This document shows positions 1-10,096 of a DNA stretch of 64,000 nucleotides, piece by piece. Positions within the stretch are counted from its first letter, which is position 1, and the number at the start of each line of letters is the position of its first letter. Below the pieces are notes generated by a model. That model did no database searches and had not been told where the DNA came from. It worked only from the letters and a program-made list of their open reading frames with translations. The position numbers were made by a program, and so were the translations under genes. The DNA is from Astropecten irregularis. Lineage: Eukaryota > Echinodermata > Asteroidea > Paxillosida > Astropectinidae. The stretch is taken from positions 19,141,217-19,205,216 of the forward strand of contig OZ020246.1 in the NCBI GenBank assembly GCA_963971285.1. Reading direction: 5' to 3'.

Positions 1-360
1 TGAATATACCCATGACGTAATTGAGTCACTCGCAGGACTGTCACGATAACTACACGAGACATTTGGAAAGCGCCAAATTGCACTTTCACCGACCGTTATT
101 AAAATGGCAATGGAATTCAACTCATCACAATACGAGGATGGCGCCAATATAACATTGAGGCAGTGCTTAATTCATGGGCATAATAAATTGAAAGGGCTTT
201 TTTAGAACGTGAGGTATAGGCCTTCATACGTAGAGATCTATATACGGTGGATTAGTTTGTGCCGACGCTAAGATGTGATGGAACAGTCTTGACTGAGTAT
301 ACACTTAAGTGATGCATGGATACATGTACAACTGCCAAGCAGACATCACAGACTTGATTC
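1..360. other. No gene seen
   Basis: AT-rich non-coding DNA. I see no ORF, repeat unit or known motif. It runs directly into the minisatellite at 361. Confidence 0.5.
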
Positions 361-925
361 AAGGCTAACCAGTCAATGAGATAGTAATACTAGACGCGAT
401 TCACGGTAAACCAGTCAATCAGGTACTAGACGTGATTCAAAGTAAACCAGTCAATCAGATACTAGACGTGGTTTAAGGTAAACCAGTCAATCAGATACTA
501 GACGTGGTTTAAGGTAAACCAGTCAATCAGATACTAGACGTGATTTGAGGTAAACCAGTCAATCCGATACTTGACGTGATTCAAGGTAAACCAGTCAATC
601 AGTTACTAGACGTGATTTGAGGTAAACCAGTCAATCAATTACTAGACGTGATTCAAGGTAAACCAGTCAATCAGATACTAGACGTGATTCAAGGTAAACA
701 AGTACTTCAATCAGATACTAGACGTGATTCAAGGTAAACCAGTCAATCAGATACTAGACGTGATTCAAAGGTAAAACCAGTCGAAAAGATACAAGACGTG
801 ATTCAAGGTAAACCAGTCAATCAGATACTAGATGTGATTCAAGGTAAACCAGTCAATCAGTTTTACCAGACGTGATTTTAGGTAAACTAGTCAATCAGAT
901 ACTATACGTGATTCAATGTTAACCG
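361..925. repeat. 36-bp minisatellite, about 15 units
   Basis: Head-to-tail repeats of about 36 bp, each containing AAACCAGTCAATCAGATACT followed by AGACGTGATTCAAGGT. Units differ by single bases (ATTCAA, GTTTAA, ATTTGA) and by small indels near 690-705 and 765-790. The units abut, so this is a tandem minisatellite and not a CRISPR-like array. Confidence 0.93.
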
Positions 926-1425
926 GACTGCCATTCTGCTTTGTGTGGTTCCATTTTGGGCACAACAGTTATCATTTATAAAGAAAATGTATCCAAACAC
1001 TTCATCATTAATTATTTGGCTACACATCCATCACACATTTAACAAACACCCCGCCATATTCCTCCAGTCATGACAATTCGAGGTAACTTCACTGCTATAC
1101 AATAAAAATGACAACACAGTTATGGTTATAAATCGACTCCAAAATATCCTCGTAGGGAATTGTAACTGGTGATTCCAATAATTGTTGGAGGTATCACATC
1201 TCATAGACATAAGTCATAAGCCAAAGACATAAGCCATGTCCGAATAATGTCGCTACGGCTTGGATTTCCACGCGTTTCTATAAGAAGGGGATGCCGGCCA
1301 CTTCCCATAGATTCGTGTGTAATTCCAAGCCGTAGCCAGGTCTTTCGGGCACGGCTATAAACTGCTCACATTTTGATTTGCCGTTTGGTATGATAATAAA
1401 CACACTGAGGTTTATGCGTGCACTA
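926..1425. other. No gene seen
   Basis: Unique-looking AT-rich sequence between the minisatellite and a palindromic element. I see no coding sequence or recognisable regulatory motif. Confidence 0.45.
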
Positions 1426-1592
1426 GGGTCGATTTCACCAAACTCATCGTAACTTACTATCAATCGTGGGACTTATTTGATACATTGCAATAAACCGAAA
1501 TTGAATTGAATTGAATGCATCCCACGTAGAAGTCGTAGGATACGATAGGTTATCTTTCGTATCTCGATCATAGGGCTTCGTGAAATCGACCC
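1426..1592. mobile_element. MITE family P, copy 1
   Basis: About 167 bp with terminal inverted repeats GGGTCGATTTCAC and GTGAAATCGACCC. A second copy of almost the same length lies at 37961-38123 with the same ends and a similar inner palindrome around CCCACG. There is no coding capacity, so it is a non-autonomous DNA transposon. The target-site duplication is not clear. Confidence 0.82.
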
Positions 1593-1924
1593 CAGTTACC
1601 ATAATATTTTTTTTCGTATAGGTCATCGATTTGCAGGTCAGCTGCCGGGGAATTGTGTGCTCGTAGAAGAAACAAATGCATTGTGCAGCTCCTATTGGAT
1701 TCAGAGTGCTGTGACGGTTGGAAAAGAAGAAAATACAGTCCCTGCCCTCATTTAGGGAAAGGGCAGCTGGCAATTTTGTTTTTAGGTCGATCTTTTTTAA
1801 ATGAAGTGCTTTTGGGGCAGAAACGAGACAACAAAGAAAAAGAGTTTTTCTCGTCTGTGAGAAATCTATCCGTGCAAACGCCAGTGCAATATGATTTGTT
1901 CTAGATAACATAGTGTAATAAATA
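1593..1924. other. 3' flank of the 7TM gene
   Basis: Non-coding sequence directly downstream of the minus-strand gene's stop codon and presumably holding its 3' UTR. I could not find an AATAAA signal on the minus strand here, so the transcript end is unknown. Confidence 0.4.
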
Positions 1925-3079
1925 CTACATGTTTACTTCTGGTGGTTTTGTGGCAGTGGACAGTGTAGGAATCGCCGGGGAGTTTTTGTTCAGTGTTTGT
2001 CGTCCAGGTCTGGCCGGGGCGGCCTCCAGATCCCAGCCGTGCATGCGAGGCCAATCCCACGTCGTACCCGGTGCAACCTGCACCTGCCTCTTGTTGTCCG
2101 TACGGCTGGCCACCAGCATGAGGAGGCAAGACATGGCCGACTCCAGCGCACGGAGGGCCGACTGGAGGCACCACCAGGCCCAGGGCGAGCCGTTGACCTG
2201 GGCTGTCGGCGAGATGTCCAGCCCGAACTCACCGACAGCCGACATCACCTGCATCATGATGGTGACCAGTCCCACCGACCCGCAGGCGAAGAGCATGCCG
2301 GAGAATCGCCGCAGGGCCTCGCTCTCGATCGGACTGCCGTTGGTCCGGTAACTGTTCCGTATCTTCCTGGCGACGTAGAAGTAGCCCAGCATCATGATCA
2401 GTCCCCAGATGGCAAAGATGACGAGGGAGATGATGTTGAAGACTGTCTCTGCCGGCATGACTTGGAGGTAACTGAGAACATCTTTCAAGACGAGGACCGT
2501 GGTGTACAAGGCGGTACTGGCTGCAAGAGTCAAGGTGCGGTGGTTGACGCAAGGCAAGTTAGGGTACAACTTGGTGGTCTCCAGCAAGACCAGTAGCAGG
2601 AGACTGAAGGCCACAGCCAGGCAAGGGAAGGCCAGAGACCAGAGCAAGCTGATGACTAGCAGTGTGACTCGGCAACGAGAGCCGTACGGGTCCAGACAGA
2701 GCACCACCGTCCGTAAGATGCTGAAAATCACGGTGGAAATGTGCATGTACATCTTGAAGTGAAAACCGCTCATGAGGCGCCCTGCCCGGAAGTTGTAGAG
2801 CCTGTGGAGCCGGACCATGGACACGACGCCGGTCAGAAAGTACACCACCGCGAAACCGTAGACGTGGATGTCCAGCCAGGCCCCCAGTATTTCCGTGGTC
2901 TCTTTCCAGTTGGATAGACACTCGACACGGCTCATCCCCGGTACCGCTGCCTGCGTTGCCTGCGCGGCAGCCGTCGTCATTGCCGCCGACACGTACGGGT
3001 CCGTCGACGGCGTGTTGCCAGCCACCGACACGGTGACGACTTCGGTGGCGTTGAAACTCATGGCGTCCACAATCGGCAT
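1925..3079 (-). CDS. Intronless seven-transmembrane protein, PRRT3/4-like
   Basis: A 384-residue single-exon ORF. The N-terminus (about residues 1-60) is extracellular-like, Ser/Thr/Ala-rich, with an NAT glycosylation sequon near residue 10. Seven hydrophobic segments follow, at about residues 67-90, 109-128, 139-166, 182-205, 213-238, 259-285 and 300-325, then a polar tail of about 55 residues. The motifs WLDIHVYG before TM1, LDPYGSR after TM2 and FPCLAVAFSLLL in TM3 recall the transmembrane domain of vertebrate proline-rich transmembrane proteins PRRT3/PRRT4. That assignment is from memory of the family and is not searched. There is no DRY or NPxxY motif, so it is not a classical rhodopsin-family receptor. 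The ORF is far more GC-rich than its surroundings, which supports it being real. The first Met (3077-3079) gives the longest product; a second in-frame Met lies 6 codons downstream. The ligand and function are unknown. Confidence 0.85.
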   Translation of the reverse strand: MPIVDAMSFNATEVVTVSVAGNTPSTDPYVSAAMTTAAAQATQAAVPGMSRVECLSNWKETTEILGAWLDIHVYGFAVVYFLTGVVSMVRLHRLYNFRAGRLMSGFHFKMYMHISTVIFSILRTVVLCLDPYGSRCRVTLLVISLLWSLAFPCLAVAFSLLLLVLLETTKLYPNLPCVNHRTLTLAASTALYTTVLVLKDVLSYLQVMPAETVFNIISLVIFAIWGLIMMLGYFYVARKIRNSYRTNGSPIESEALRRFSGMLFACGSVGLVTIMMQVMSAVGEFGLDISPTAQVNGSPWAWWCLQSALRALESAMSCLLMLVASRTDNKRQVQVAPGTTWDWPRMHGWDLEAAPARPGRQTLNKNSPAIPTLSTATKPPEVNM

Positions 3080-4409
3080 GTTCTTCCACCGATACTTGTG
3101 ACAGCTTAACTCTCATCTGTCAGGCTCCACGTGCTCACATCTCCTCTTATCTTATCTTACATCCAAGGACCGGATCCCCCCGTCGTAAAAATATTGAAAA
3201 GCTGGTGAATTATGGAACGGCCAACCTCTTGCCACGTGAAGACTGTTCACTTCCTGTACCACGTGAAGACTTTTCATTCACGCATGTGTATTTCAGTCCT
3301 TTCCAAGTCTGCAGAACGCTAACACACTACATACCCTCAGGTGATATCGTCTGCAAAGTTTCTATTTTTATTTTTGGCAAAATTCAGAAATGCCTCCGAG
3401 ATGGATGCATATTGAGGAAGAACGGTCCGCCCATCATCACCGGCTCCTACGAACACGACTTCGTTATGTAGCGAGAGAGCACGCCGTACGATCGAGGAAC
3501 ACAACTCTTTACATGCCTTCCCGCTATTCTTCATTTGTGCCTATACTGTGCATGTACTAATACCCACGATGTCAATCACTGTGCTTGGATGACTTGCTCA
3601 GTCGCCATAGAAACCAGATTTGCGCAAGCACGTGCATCAGGGAAAGAGAAGAGTGGGGAGGGGGAGGGGGGATCCTTCACTGATGTAGAGCGCATGGATG
3701 GACACACATCGAATTACGCGCTCAGGAGACTGAGTCGCCTCGCATACAACTGCCGTCATCCAGCGAGCGCGTTATTACAGCAATTGGTCTGATTAACATT
3801 AACATACTGGACCCGTGCATGAACCGTCGCTGATGGAATCTTGGGCGCTGTTGGCCGGTGTGATTGCGTTTTAGCGACAGAGTACGGCCTGTCCTCGGAC
3901 AGTTTTGTCAATCGCTGCTCGTTGACCACTGGCGGCAGCATATGGAAGGCGACGAAAGGTCCGCTGGTCGGTGGCTGGACGTATACTGGCCGGTGCAGTG
4001 CCGTGCTGGGTTTGTTCCCTTGCAAGTGTTCTATAAAGAACAACCGCTTTATAACTGCATAAATAGGCAACAGTTGCAGGACGCATGCCTATACCACCCA
4101 CGGGCAATCCTAGCACGAAGGTTACCCCAACACACAACATATTAGACTTGACTAATACCAGTAAGTTTTTGTCAAATTAGGTAAAGACGCCGGGGTTTAG
4201 GGACCTGATGGCCGAACCATTTTGGGAGATGAAAATAATCACTCAACCGCCAACGTTACAGTCTCGACACACACCAAAATAGCATCACAAAACATCTCAT
4301 ATCGAAGCATAATTATGACAGAAGAGTGTTCTCTTGACTGGCTATGTGCTTATTTAAGCAGATTTGGAACTGCACCTTTTCCCGCCTAAATGAATTTGAT
4401 AAAAACTAA
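3080..4409. other. 5' flank of the 7TM gene; no further gene seen
   Basis: The region upstream of the minus-strand gene should hold its promoter, but I see no decisive core element. A moderately GC-rich patch at 3840-4140 is open in several frames on both strands. None of those translations shows a recognisable domain, so I do not call a gene. Confidence 0.4.
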
Positions 4410-4505
4410 TTACTTTATATAGGTCAGTGGCACACAAGCCCTCCTACGTGTATATTGAAGGGAGGAATGCAGATAGCTTTTAATGAAAATGGCGGCATTT
4501 TGATC
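4410..4505 (+). repeat. Repeat X, copy 1, abutting a family A element
   Basis: About 96 bp containing CAAGCCCTCCTACGTGTATA and ATGCAGATAGC. The same sequence is present inverted at 15852-15948. Both copies abut a family A element at an equivalent TTAA, so X and A travelled together as one larger repeat or A entered the same site in a dispersed host repeat. Confidence 0.75.
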
Positions 4506-5205
4506 TTAAAGGTAATATCATACTTTGGTTATTGTCAAAGAAATGCAGTTTCATGGGCAAAAATATCAAGGAAGATAGAGTAAACAATCATCTGTGAAAT
4601 GTTTAGGTCAATGAGTGAAAACACCCTTAGTATTTCTTAAAGGTAGTATCATACTTTGGTTTTTATCAAAGAAATACAGATTGATGGGCAAAAATATCAA
4701 GACAGAAACAGTAACGGTCATCTGTGAAATTGTCAGTCCCATACGGTGCCCACTTTTTGAAAAAGACAGCCACAGTATTTCTTATGTCTTTTCTCTTTTA
4801 TTGTTGATCTTTTAAAAGATGTACAAGATTTTCGGTCATTGTTTTACTAATTGCTGGATAAATACACCATTTCAGGCGGAAACTTTTGAACGGTATGTTT
4901 GTACCACCACCATCTTCATACCCTGTAAGTTATACGTAAATCTGTTAACATTTCTTGTGTTGGTTTCTTACCAAAGTATGATACTACCTTAAAGTCTTTT
5001 CACCGTTATTATTGATCAAGAAAAATTGTTTTTGGTCATTGGTTTGACTCTTTTTCTGGATAAATACAGCATCTTAGGGAGATGATTTGTAACGGTATGT
5101 TTCTACCATCACCATCTTTATACCCTATAAGTTATAGGCCCTAAGTAAATCTATGAAGATTTCTGTTTCGGTATATGCTGCCAATATATGATAATATACC
5201 TTTAA
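4506..5205 (+). mobile_element. MITE family A, copy 1 (outer, interrupted)
   Basis: A family A element beginning TTAAAGGTAATATCATACTT and ending at TTTAA 5205, split by a second family A copy at 4637-4992. Family A is about 360 bp with inverted ends AGGTAGTATCATACTTTGG. Its interior includes CCCATACGGTGCCCAC, CCATCACCATC and usually a central GATCTTTTAAAAGATC palindrome. It has no ORF and is non-autonomous. Confidence 0.9.
4637..4992 (+). mobile_element. MITE family A, copy 2 (nested in copy 1)
   Basis: A complete copy with both ends present, inserted into a TTAA of the older copy so that TTAA flanks it on both sides (4637-4640 and 4989-4992). Uninterrupted relatives such as 28184-28539 show the empty site. 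One T appears lost at the right junction. Confidence 0.9.
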
Positions 5206-5612
5206 AACAAATGAAAATAGACAAGGAATCGGTCCAGGTTGAACGAACTGAATCACCGGACTGTCCATTTCTCTATGTCAAAGGCAGCTGATCTCCCCTC
5301 GCGATGTCACTATCATGAAAGACTGACATCTTAGCAATTATAATTAATCACAAAATAGCAGGTGATGTTTTACACGCGCTGACTAATTTAAGACCCGAAG
5401 ACGCTTTGCTAAAGCAGACATTACAGGCATTGCGGTCGTTATGATCTCCCCCAATTTATCGAAGAGACAATTTCCGGTTAATAAACCAGGCAGGATTATT
5501 TTCCAATTCACCAATCCTGTCCTCTCATTTTCCAAGAGATTATCCTGCCATCTGTTTCAGAGGAGGATACATTTTGTTGTCAATAACAAAATGGAAAGAG
5601 GTGGATTCAGTT
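5206..5612. other. No gene seen
   Basis: Unique AT-rich DNA between family A and family B elements, with nothing I can name. Confidence 0.45.
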
Positions 5613-5960
5613 TTAAAGGTACAGTACAGGATTGGTAACATACCCAGGCAGAATTATGTTCACAGATTTACGTATCAACTTTTAGGGTATGACGATGGTG
5701 CTGGTAGAAACATACATGTACCGTTAAAATATTTCTGCCTGAATTGGTGTATTAATCCGAAAAACAGTTTTGGTCTCGGGGTAAGATCGAAACCATTCTT
5801 TATGTTTTATAAGAAAAATTGAGTCGGGTTTTCTCTAATTTCTCGTGACTCAGATGTCCAATTGAGCTCAAAAATGTTCACTTATTTCATGTACATGTTG
5901 GATTACACAAAGAGTGAGTGCTGTTCTGTGACCTTTACCAACCATGTATTATACATTTAA
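5613..5960 (+). mobile_element. MITE family B, copy 1
   Basis: A TTAA-flanked element of about 348 bp. The left end reads AGGTACAGTACAGGATTGGT; the right end contains TGTGACCTTTACCA and TATTATAC. After the first 35 bp the left half matches family A in reverse orientation (CACAGATTTACGTAT, GTAGAAACATAC). The right half (GACTCAGATGTCC, TTGAGCTCA) is absent from A. Non-autonomous. Confidence 0.88.
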
Positions 5961-5993
5961 ACAATCTACAGCATGAAAAATATCTCATAAATA

Positions 5994-6171
5994 ATGACTA
6001 CACCGAGTTTATGTTTTATAAGAAATAATGAGTCAGGATTTTCTCGTGACTCGATGTCCGATTGAGCTCAAATTTTCACAGGTTTATTATTTCATGTACA
6101 TGTTTATATTGGATTAGACAAAAGTATGAGTGCTGTTCTGTGACTTTTCCAATCATGTATTATACCTTTAA
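5994..6171 (+). mobile_element. MITE family B, right-half fragment
   Basis: Begins inside the element at TTTATGTTTTATAAG and continues through GTCCGATTGAGCTC and GTGCTGTTCTGTGAC to the normal B end at TTTAA 6171. The left half is missing. Confidence 0.82.
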
Positions 6172-6440
6172 GTCCACCGTGAGGGCTGTTGACTGATTTT
6201 GTGCGAGTGACGAGAAAGAGGGGTGTGATTTCCAAGATATGATCACCGGGCTCTTACGACCAGCTCGCCGGGGAATTACTGTCAGCGAAGACAGAGACAA
6301 GTTGGTCCAGATTATTGGGATTTCCGAAAGATATTTGGAGCTCATTACTAGTGGGGACCCGAGGGAGGGGCGATAGGTAGCAATATGAAGGAGGGACGGG
6401 AGAGGGGAAGGGGGGAAGGATGACATGGTAGAATTATGGT
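6172..6440. other. No gene seen
   Basis: No repeat or ORF worth calling. A purine-rich stretch near 6360-6420 accounts for the open frame read on the minus strand. Confidence 0.4.
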
Positions 6441-6449
6441 GACATGACG

Positions 6450-6722
6450 CTGGAAAACAAATAAGACGTGAAACTATGGATAGTGGAAGTGCTAAAAGAA
6501 GGTATAGGTTTGCGGTGACACCATGTAATCTCTTCTGTGAGAGTGTGTGGTTCTGAGAAGAACCGGTGGTATTATCTCGACGTTCCGAACAGTGTGCTCT
6601 GTTCATCCTCAACGAACAGTGTGCCCTGTTCATCCTCAGGAGAGTGACTCTCCTGAAGACGAACAGAGCACACTGTTCGGAACGTCGAGATAATACCACC
6701 GGTTCTTCTCAGAACCACACAG
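6450..6722. mobile_element. Family C element with 60-bp perfect palindrome
   Basis: Arms at 6545-6604 and 6661-6720 are exact reverse complements over 60 bp, separated by 56 bp. Inside, a 27-bp segment containing GAACAGTGTGCTCTGTTC is directly repeated once in the left arm, and the centre is GAGTGACTC. The leader (ATAGTGGAAGTGCTAAAAG, then GGTTTGCGGTGACACCATGT) recurs at 8025-8506 and 48037-48130, so this is a dispersed element. ORFs across it are palindrome artefacts. Confidence 0.9.
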
Positions 6723-8024
6723 ATCTCATGTGCTGGGAAACATTATATAGTAGTATTCCCCGACGCACAAGCCAGACGCAGACTCGTTGAGGGTATACCA
6801 AACTTGACTGCTGGACACAAAACAGACATCCATCCTTAAACCGCTCTTCCAAGCCCCGACAAACAAACACGGTGGATTTACTAAATACGGCGTCCAAGAG
6901 TCTGAAACCATGTTATTCTCATGACATTTTCGTGGAAAAATGGTGATTTCTTAATAATTCCCATTTTCCGTCTTATTTAGGATAAGCGGTATAGGCCTAT
7001 GCAGTTAGAAACAAAATCCGCATAGAAAATGCTATGATTACCCACGGGAGTGACAGGACAAGAAAAGAAAAAAACGATAATGGACTAGATCATATTTCGA
7101 ATAATATGTCCATTTGTGTTTGTCTATGTGTGCGAGTCGAGATGGGAGCAGGATGCTGGAAAACACACCATCAATCATCTTCATCTCCTTCTTGAATGCA
7201 AACAGGCAATGTGATACTGAGCCCAACATCCAAGCGAGCAGCGACTTCAATGTTTTAACCAAAAAACAACCCACTAGGGATCTGTGTTCATTCCACGTAA
7301 ACAATGCACGGCCGCGTTTCGTCTGCTGAATAACCTACGTAATAGCATAACTTTGTGTTCGTAAAAGCCACAATGTCCGTTGTCTCTGCAACTTTTTGAC
7401 ATCTTTTTTTTTGTTTCGTCCCCAAATTCTTTATTCAGTAACAACGACCGCCAGTCGTCTGACTGTTTGATATATACCTCGAGGATTTTAATGCGTGACG
7501 GTGCATTAAATACGTTCTTCTATTAGTACGGAAGCTGCGACAGCATAAAATTAAGTTCGAAAGTTGACAACACCACTATCTCGTTTTGCAGTTTTATTGA
7601 CCAAAATAGATTCTGACGATTTGCAAAATGTTGACATTCTTTAGAAGTATGACTCATATTATGCGATTTGTTTCTGTAAGCTTGCACCCCTAAGATGACG
7701 TCCCAAAGGGCGCCACAACTTGACTAGTTACGATGTTTGCTGTTCGTCAATTTTGTCAGATTTCTTTAAAAGGGGATCCCTGCATTTCGACTTATTCTCT
7801 TTTTTTTTCTATTCAGCATTCGACTAGAGACATGGACAAATTGAACTTCCTGCAATTAAAATTTCTGTGTGTGGGTGTGTGTGTGGGGTGGGGGTGGGGG
7901 GGGGGACTTCCTATTGTTTGAAATTGAATGGTGCTGTGGATTGCGTGACTGCATCAGCTGTACTGGAATATGAAACAGATTTGAAGACTCTGACGAAGAA
8001 GAAGTCCAGATAAATAAGACTTAA
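6723..8024. other. No gene seen; G-rich tract near 7870-7905
   Basis: Mostly AT-rich unique DNA. A GT/G-rich low-complexity run (TGTGTGTGTG then long G runs) lies at about 7868-7905. None of the short ORFs resembles a known domain. Confidence 0.45.
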
Positions 8025-8506
8025 AGCTCTGCATAGTGGAAGTATTAAAGGTAATATCATACTTTGGATTTTGTCAAAGAAATACAGATTCATGGGCAAA
8101 AATATCAAGGAAGATAACAGTAACAGTCATCTGTGGATATTTCAGTCCCATACGGTGCCCACTTTTTTGAGAAAACAGTGAAAAATGACCACGGATTTTT
8201 TTAAGTGTTTTCTGTTTTGTTTTGGATCTTTAAAAGATCAAAAAATAATTTAGATCACTGGTTTGACTCTTTTCTCGATAAATACAGCATTTCAGGCAGA
8301 ACAATTTTAACAGTATGTTTTTACCATCATCATCTGTATACCCTGTAAGTAATAGGTAAATCTGTGAAGATGTTTCGGTATGCTATCAAGGTATGATATT
8401 ACCTTCAAATAAGGTATAGGTTTGCGGCATCACCTGACTAATGTCACCCTCTTGACGACGAACAGAGCACACTGTTAGGAACGTCGAGTGTTAAAGCATC
8501 GGTTAA
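8025..8506 (+). mobile_element. Family C remnant carrying a family A insertion
   Basis: Left part (8025-8044) and right part (8409-8506) match the family C leader and its GAACAGAGCACACTGTT segment at 6470-6680. The family A element at 8045-8408 sits between them at a TTAA inside GGAAGTATTAAA. One arm of the palindrome is missing. Confidence 0.75.
8045..8408 (+). mobile_element. MITE family A, copy 3
   Basis: Full-length, beginning TTAAAGGTAATATCATACTT and ending GATATTACCTTCAA. The final TTAA has decayed to TCAA. It interrupts a family C element. Confidence 0.9.
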
Positions 8507-9066
8507 GATAAGATAAGATTCTTTATTATATCCCATTACAGGGTTATTAAAATGCTCGCAGAAGATTCAGAACAGTAAAAACAGTTACATACAGGTTACA
8601 AAATACAATCACATTTAAAAGATAGATAAAACTCCTTCCGCTAAAACAAATTCACAATAATTATAATTACGATAAAAATACCATAAAACTGAACGACAAT
8701 AAAATAGTACAAGGTGTCTTTTCCCCCCTTCTGCAATACAGAACAATTAACGTTTGAATATTTCATTATGATGTTTTATTGCACGAGGAAGGAAGGAAGA
8801 TGGATGTCGGTTCGTCGCAGCATATGGCACGCGCATACGACCAGACCTAGGAATCAGTTGTTCAACAAGCCTGTCATGAAGTGGATGATTAATGTCCATC
8901 CACAACATATCAAGCTTGTCGATCACCAGGTCCTCATATGCGATGTCCACTAGTGGTCGCGACGACCCGAGAATCCTTCCTGCTTCCTTAATGATTCTAT
9001 CTATTCGACATTTGTCACATTTCCTAACATTTCCACCCCAACAAATTAGACAATATCTCCAGACAC
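8503..9066 (-). mobile_element. LINE 3' end with reverse-transcriptase C-terminal fragment
   Basis: On the minus strand an open frame of about 105 codons includes CLICWGGNV, DRIIKEAGRILGSS, THPLH-like NHPLHD and NRHPSSFLPRAIKHHN. These are the hallmark tail of L2/CR1-type non-LTR reverse transcriptase ORFs. It is followed by a non-coding 3' tail with AATAAAG and short CTTAT repeats ending at 8503. Only the last part of the ORF is present: a 5'-truncated, non-functional copy. Upstream of 9066 the frame runs into an unrelated repeat containing CACTGTAAAAATC. Confidence 0.82.
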
Positions 9067-10096
9067 TACACTGTAAAAATCTGTCTCTCTTCAGGTGCAA
9101 GAGGTGCTGAAAATTCTTCACATAAGGCGCTTGAGGCGATAAAAATGAACAACATTCAATATAAATTGCGCTGGCTTGTGCTTCATGTGATGGTTGTTAC
9201 GATATATGATTTCCTGAAGTGCTTGTTAAATCTATTTTCCATCACCTCAAACGGCTGAGGCGTTAATATAATGTTATTCTCTGGAATATTGTCCTGAAAT
9301 CTAGAAACTCCGGCACCTCGTCCGTCACTGGGGATGTATTGACTGTGGACCCCTTTCGCATCAGGTGCATGAGCATGAGGTTGTTTGACTTTTTTGTTTA
9401 CGTTGTTTGAATCCTCCCCCCTCCCCACCGTCCCCCACCCCGAAGTAAATGCAATTATTCATCAAGCCTGATCATACATTATGCAACATAAAGCAACAAA
9501 CAGAAAATCAGATCTTTTCCAAGGTAACAGTGCCTGAAATCATTACTGGAAACTCATAGATTTTTCCGAATAATAATATTGATGATTTTTCCCTTTCGCT
9601 AGCGACAATTGAGTTGGGTCTGACAATCAGTTATTGATCACTAGTGAATTATTATTATTCCCCGTGTTCTGTACTTAAAATTACTTTAAATGTGATTCGT
9701 ACTCGTCCGGCGTACGTATAGTTATTATTAGTTGTACTGTGCGCAGCGAACTTGTTTCCAAATTATGACTTTTGTTGGCAGACATCCAAGATCAGCACAT
9801 CTATACGCGTTATCTTCGCGCGTAAATTTTATGTCGTCTGTGAGTGTTTTGTGTACACATACTGTACGTACGCGTATACATTATACGCTGTGGGTTTTCA
9901 AGTTTCATTGCGTACTATACAACAACACTAGCACTGCACAGTGTAATGTGAGAGAGACGCCATTGCAGCTTGTACATTGTCATCATGCGTATCTGTCAAC
10001 GTCGATTGGTGAAATCAAAACAAAAGGTCAAAAACGACGGATTTACATCATATGGACAACGAAGAATGAATTGATGCCATGCAGCAGGGAAAGTAG
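9067..10096. other. No gene supported
   Basis: The first 70 bases share AGGTGCAAGAGGTGC with the repeat at 11766-12016. The rest is AT-rich. An open frame at 9732-10100 (122 codons) has no recognisable domain and an unremarkable composition. Confidence 0.4.

Noticed and set aside
361-925. Regular short repeats that might suggest a CRISPR-like array
   Set aside because: Units abut with no unique spacers and the context is animal nuclear DNA; it is a minisatellite.
3841-4145. Overlapping plus and minus ORFs upstream of the 7TM gene
   Set aside because: No domain and no splice evidence; the region is just slightly GC-richer.
6160-6790. ORFs on both strands with repeated RAHCS/EQCALF peptides
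   Set aside because: They are read through the 60-bp palindrome and its internal duplication; the repeated peptides reflect DNA symmetry, not a protein.
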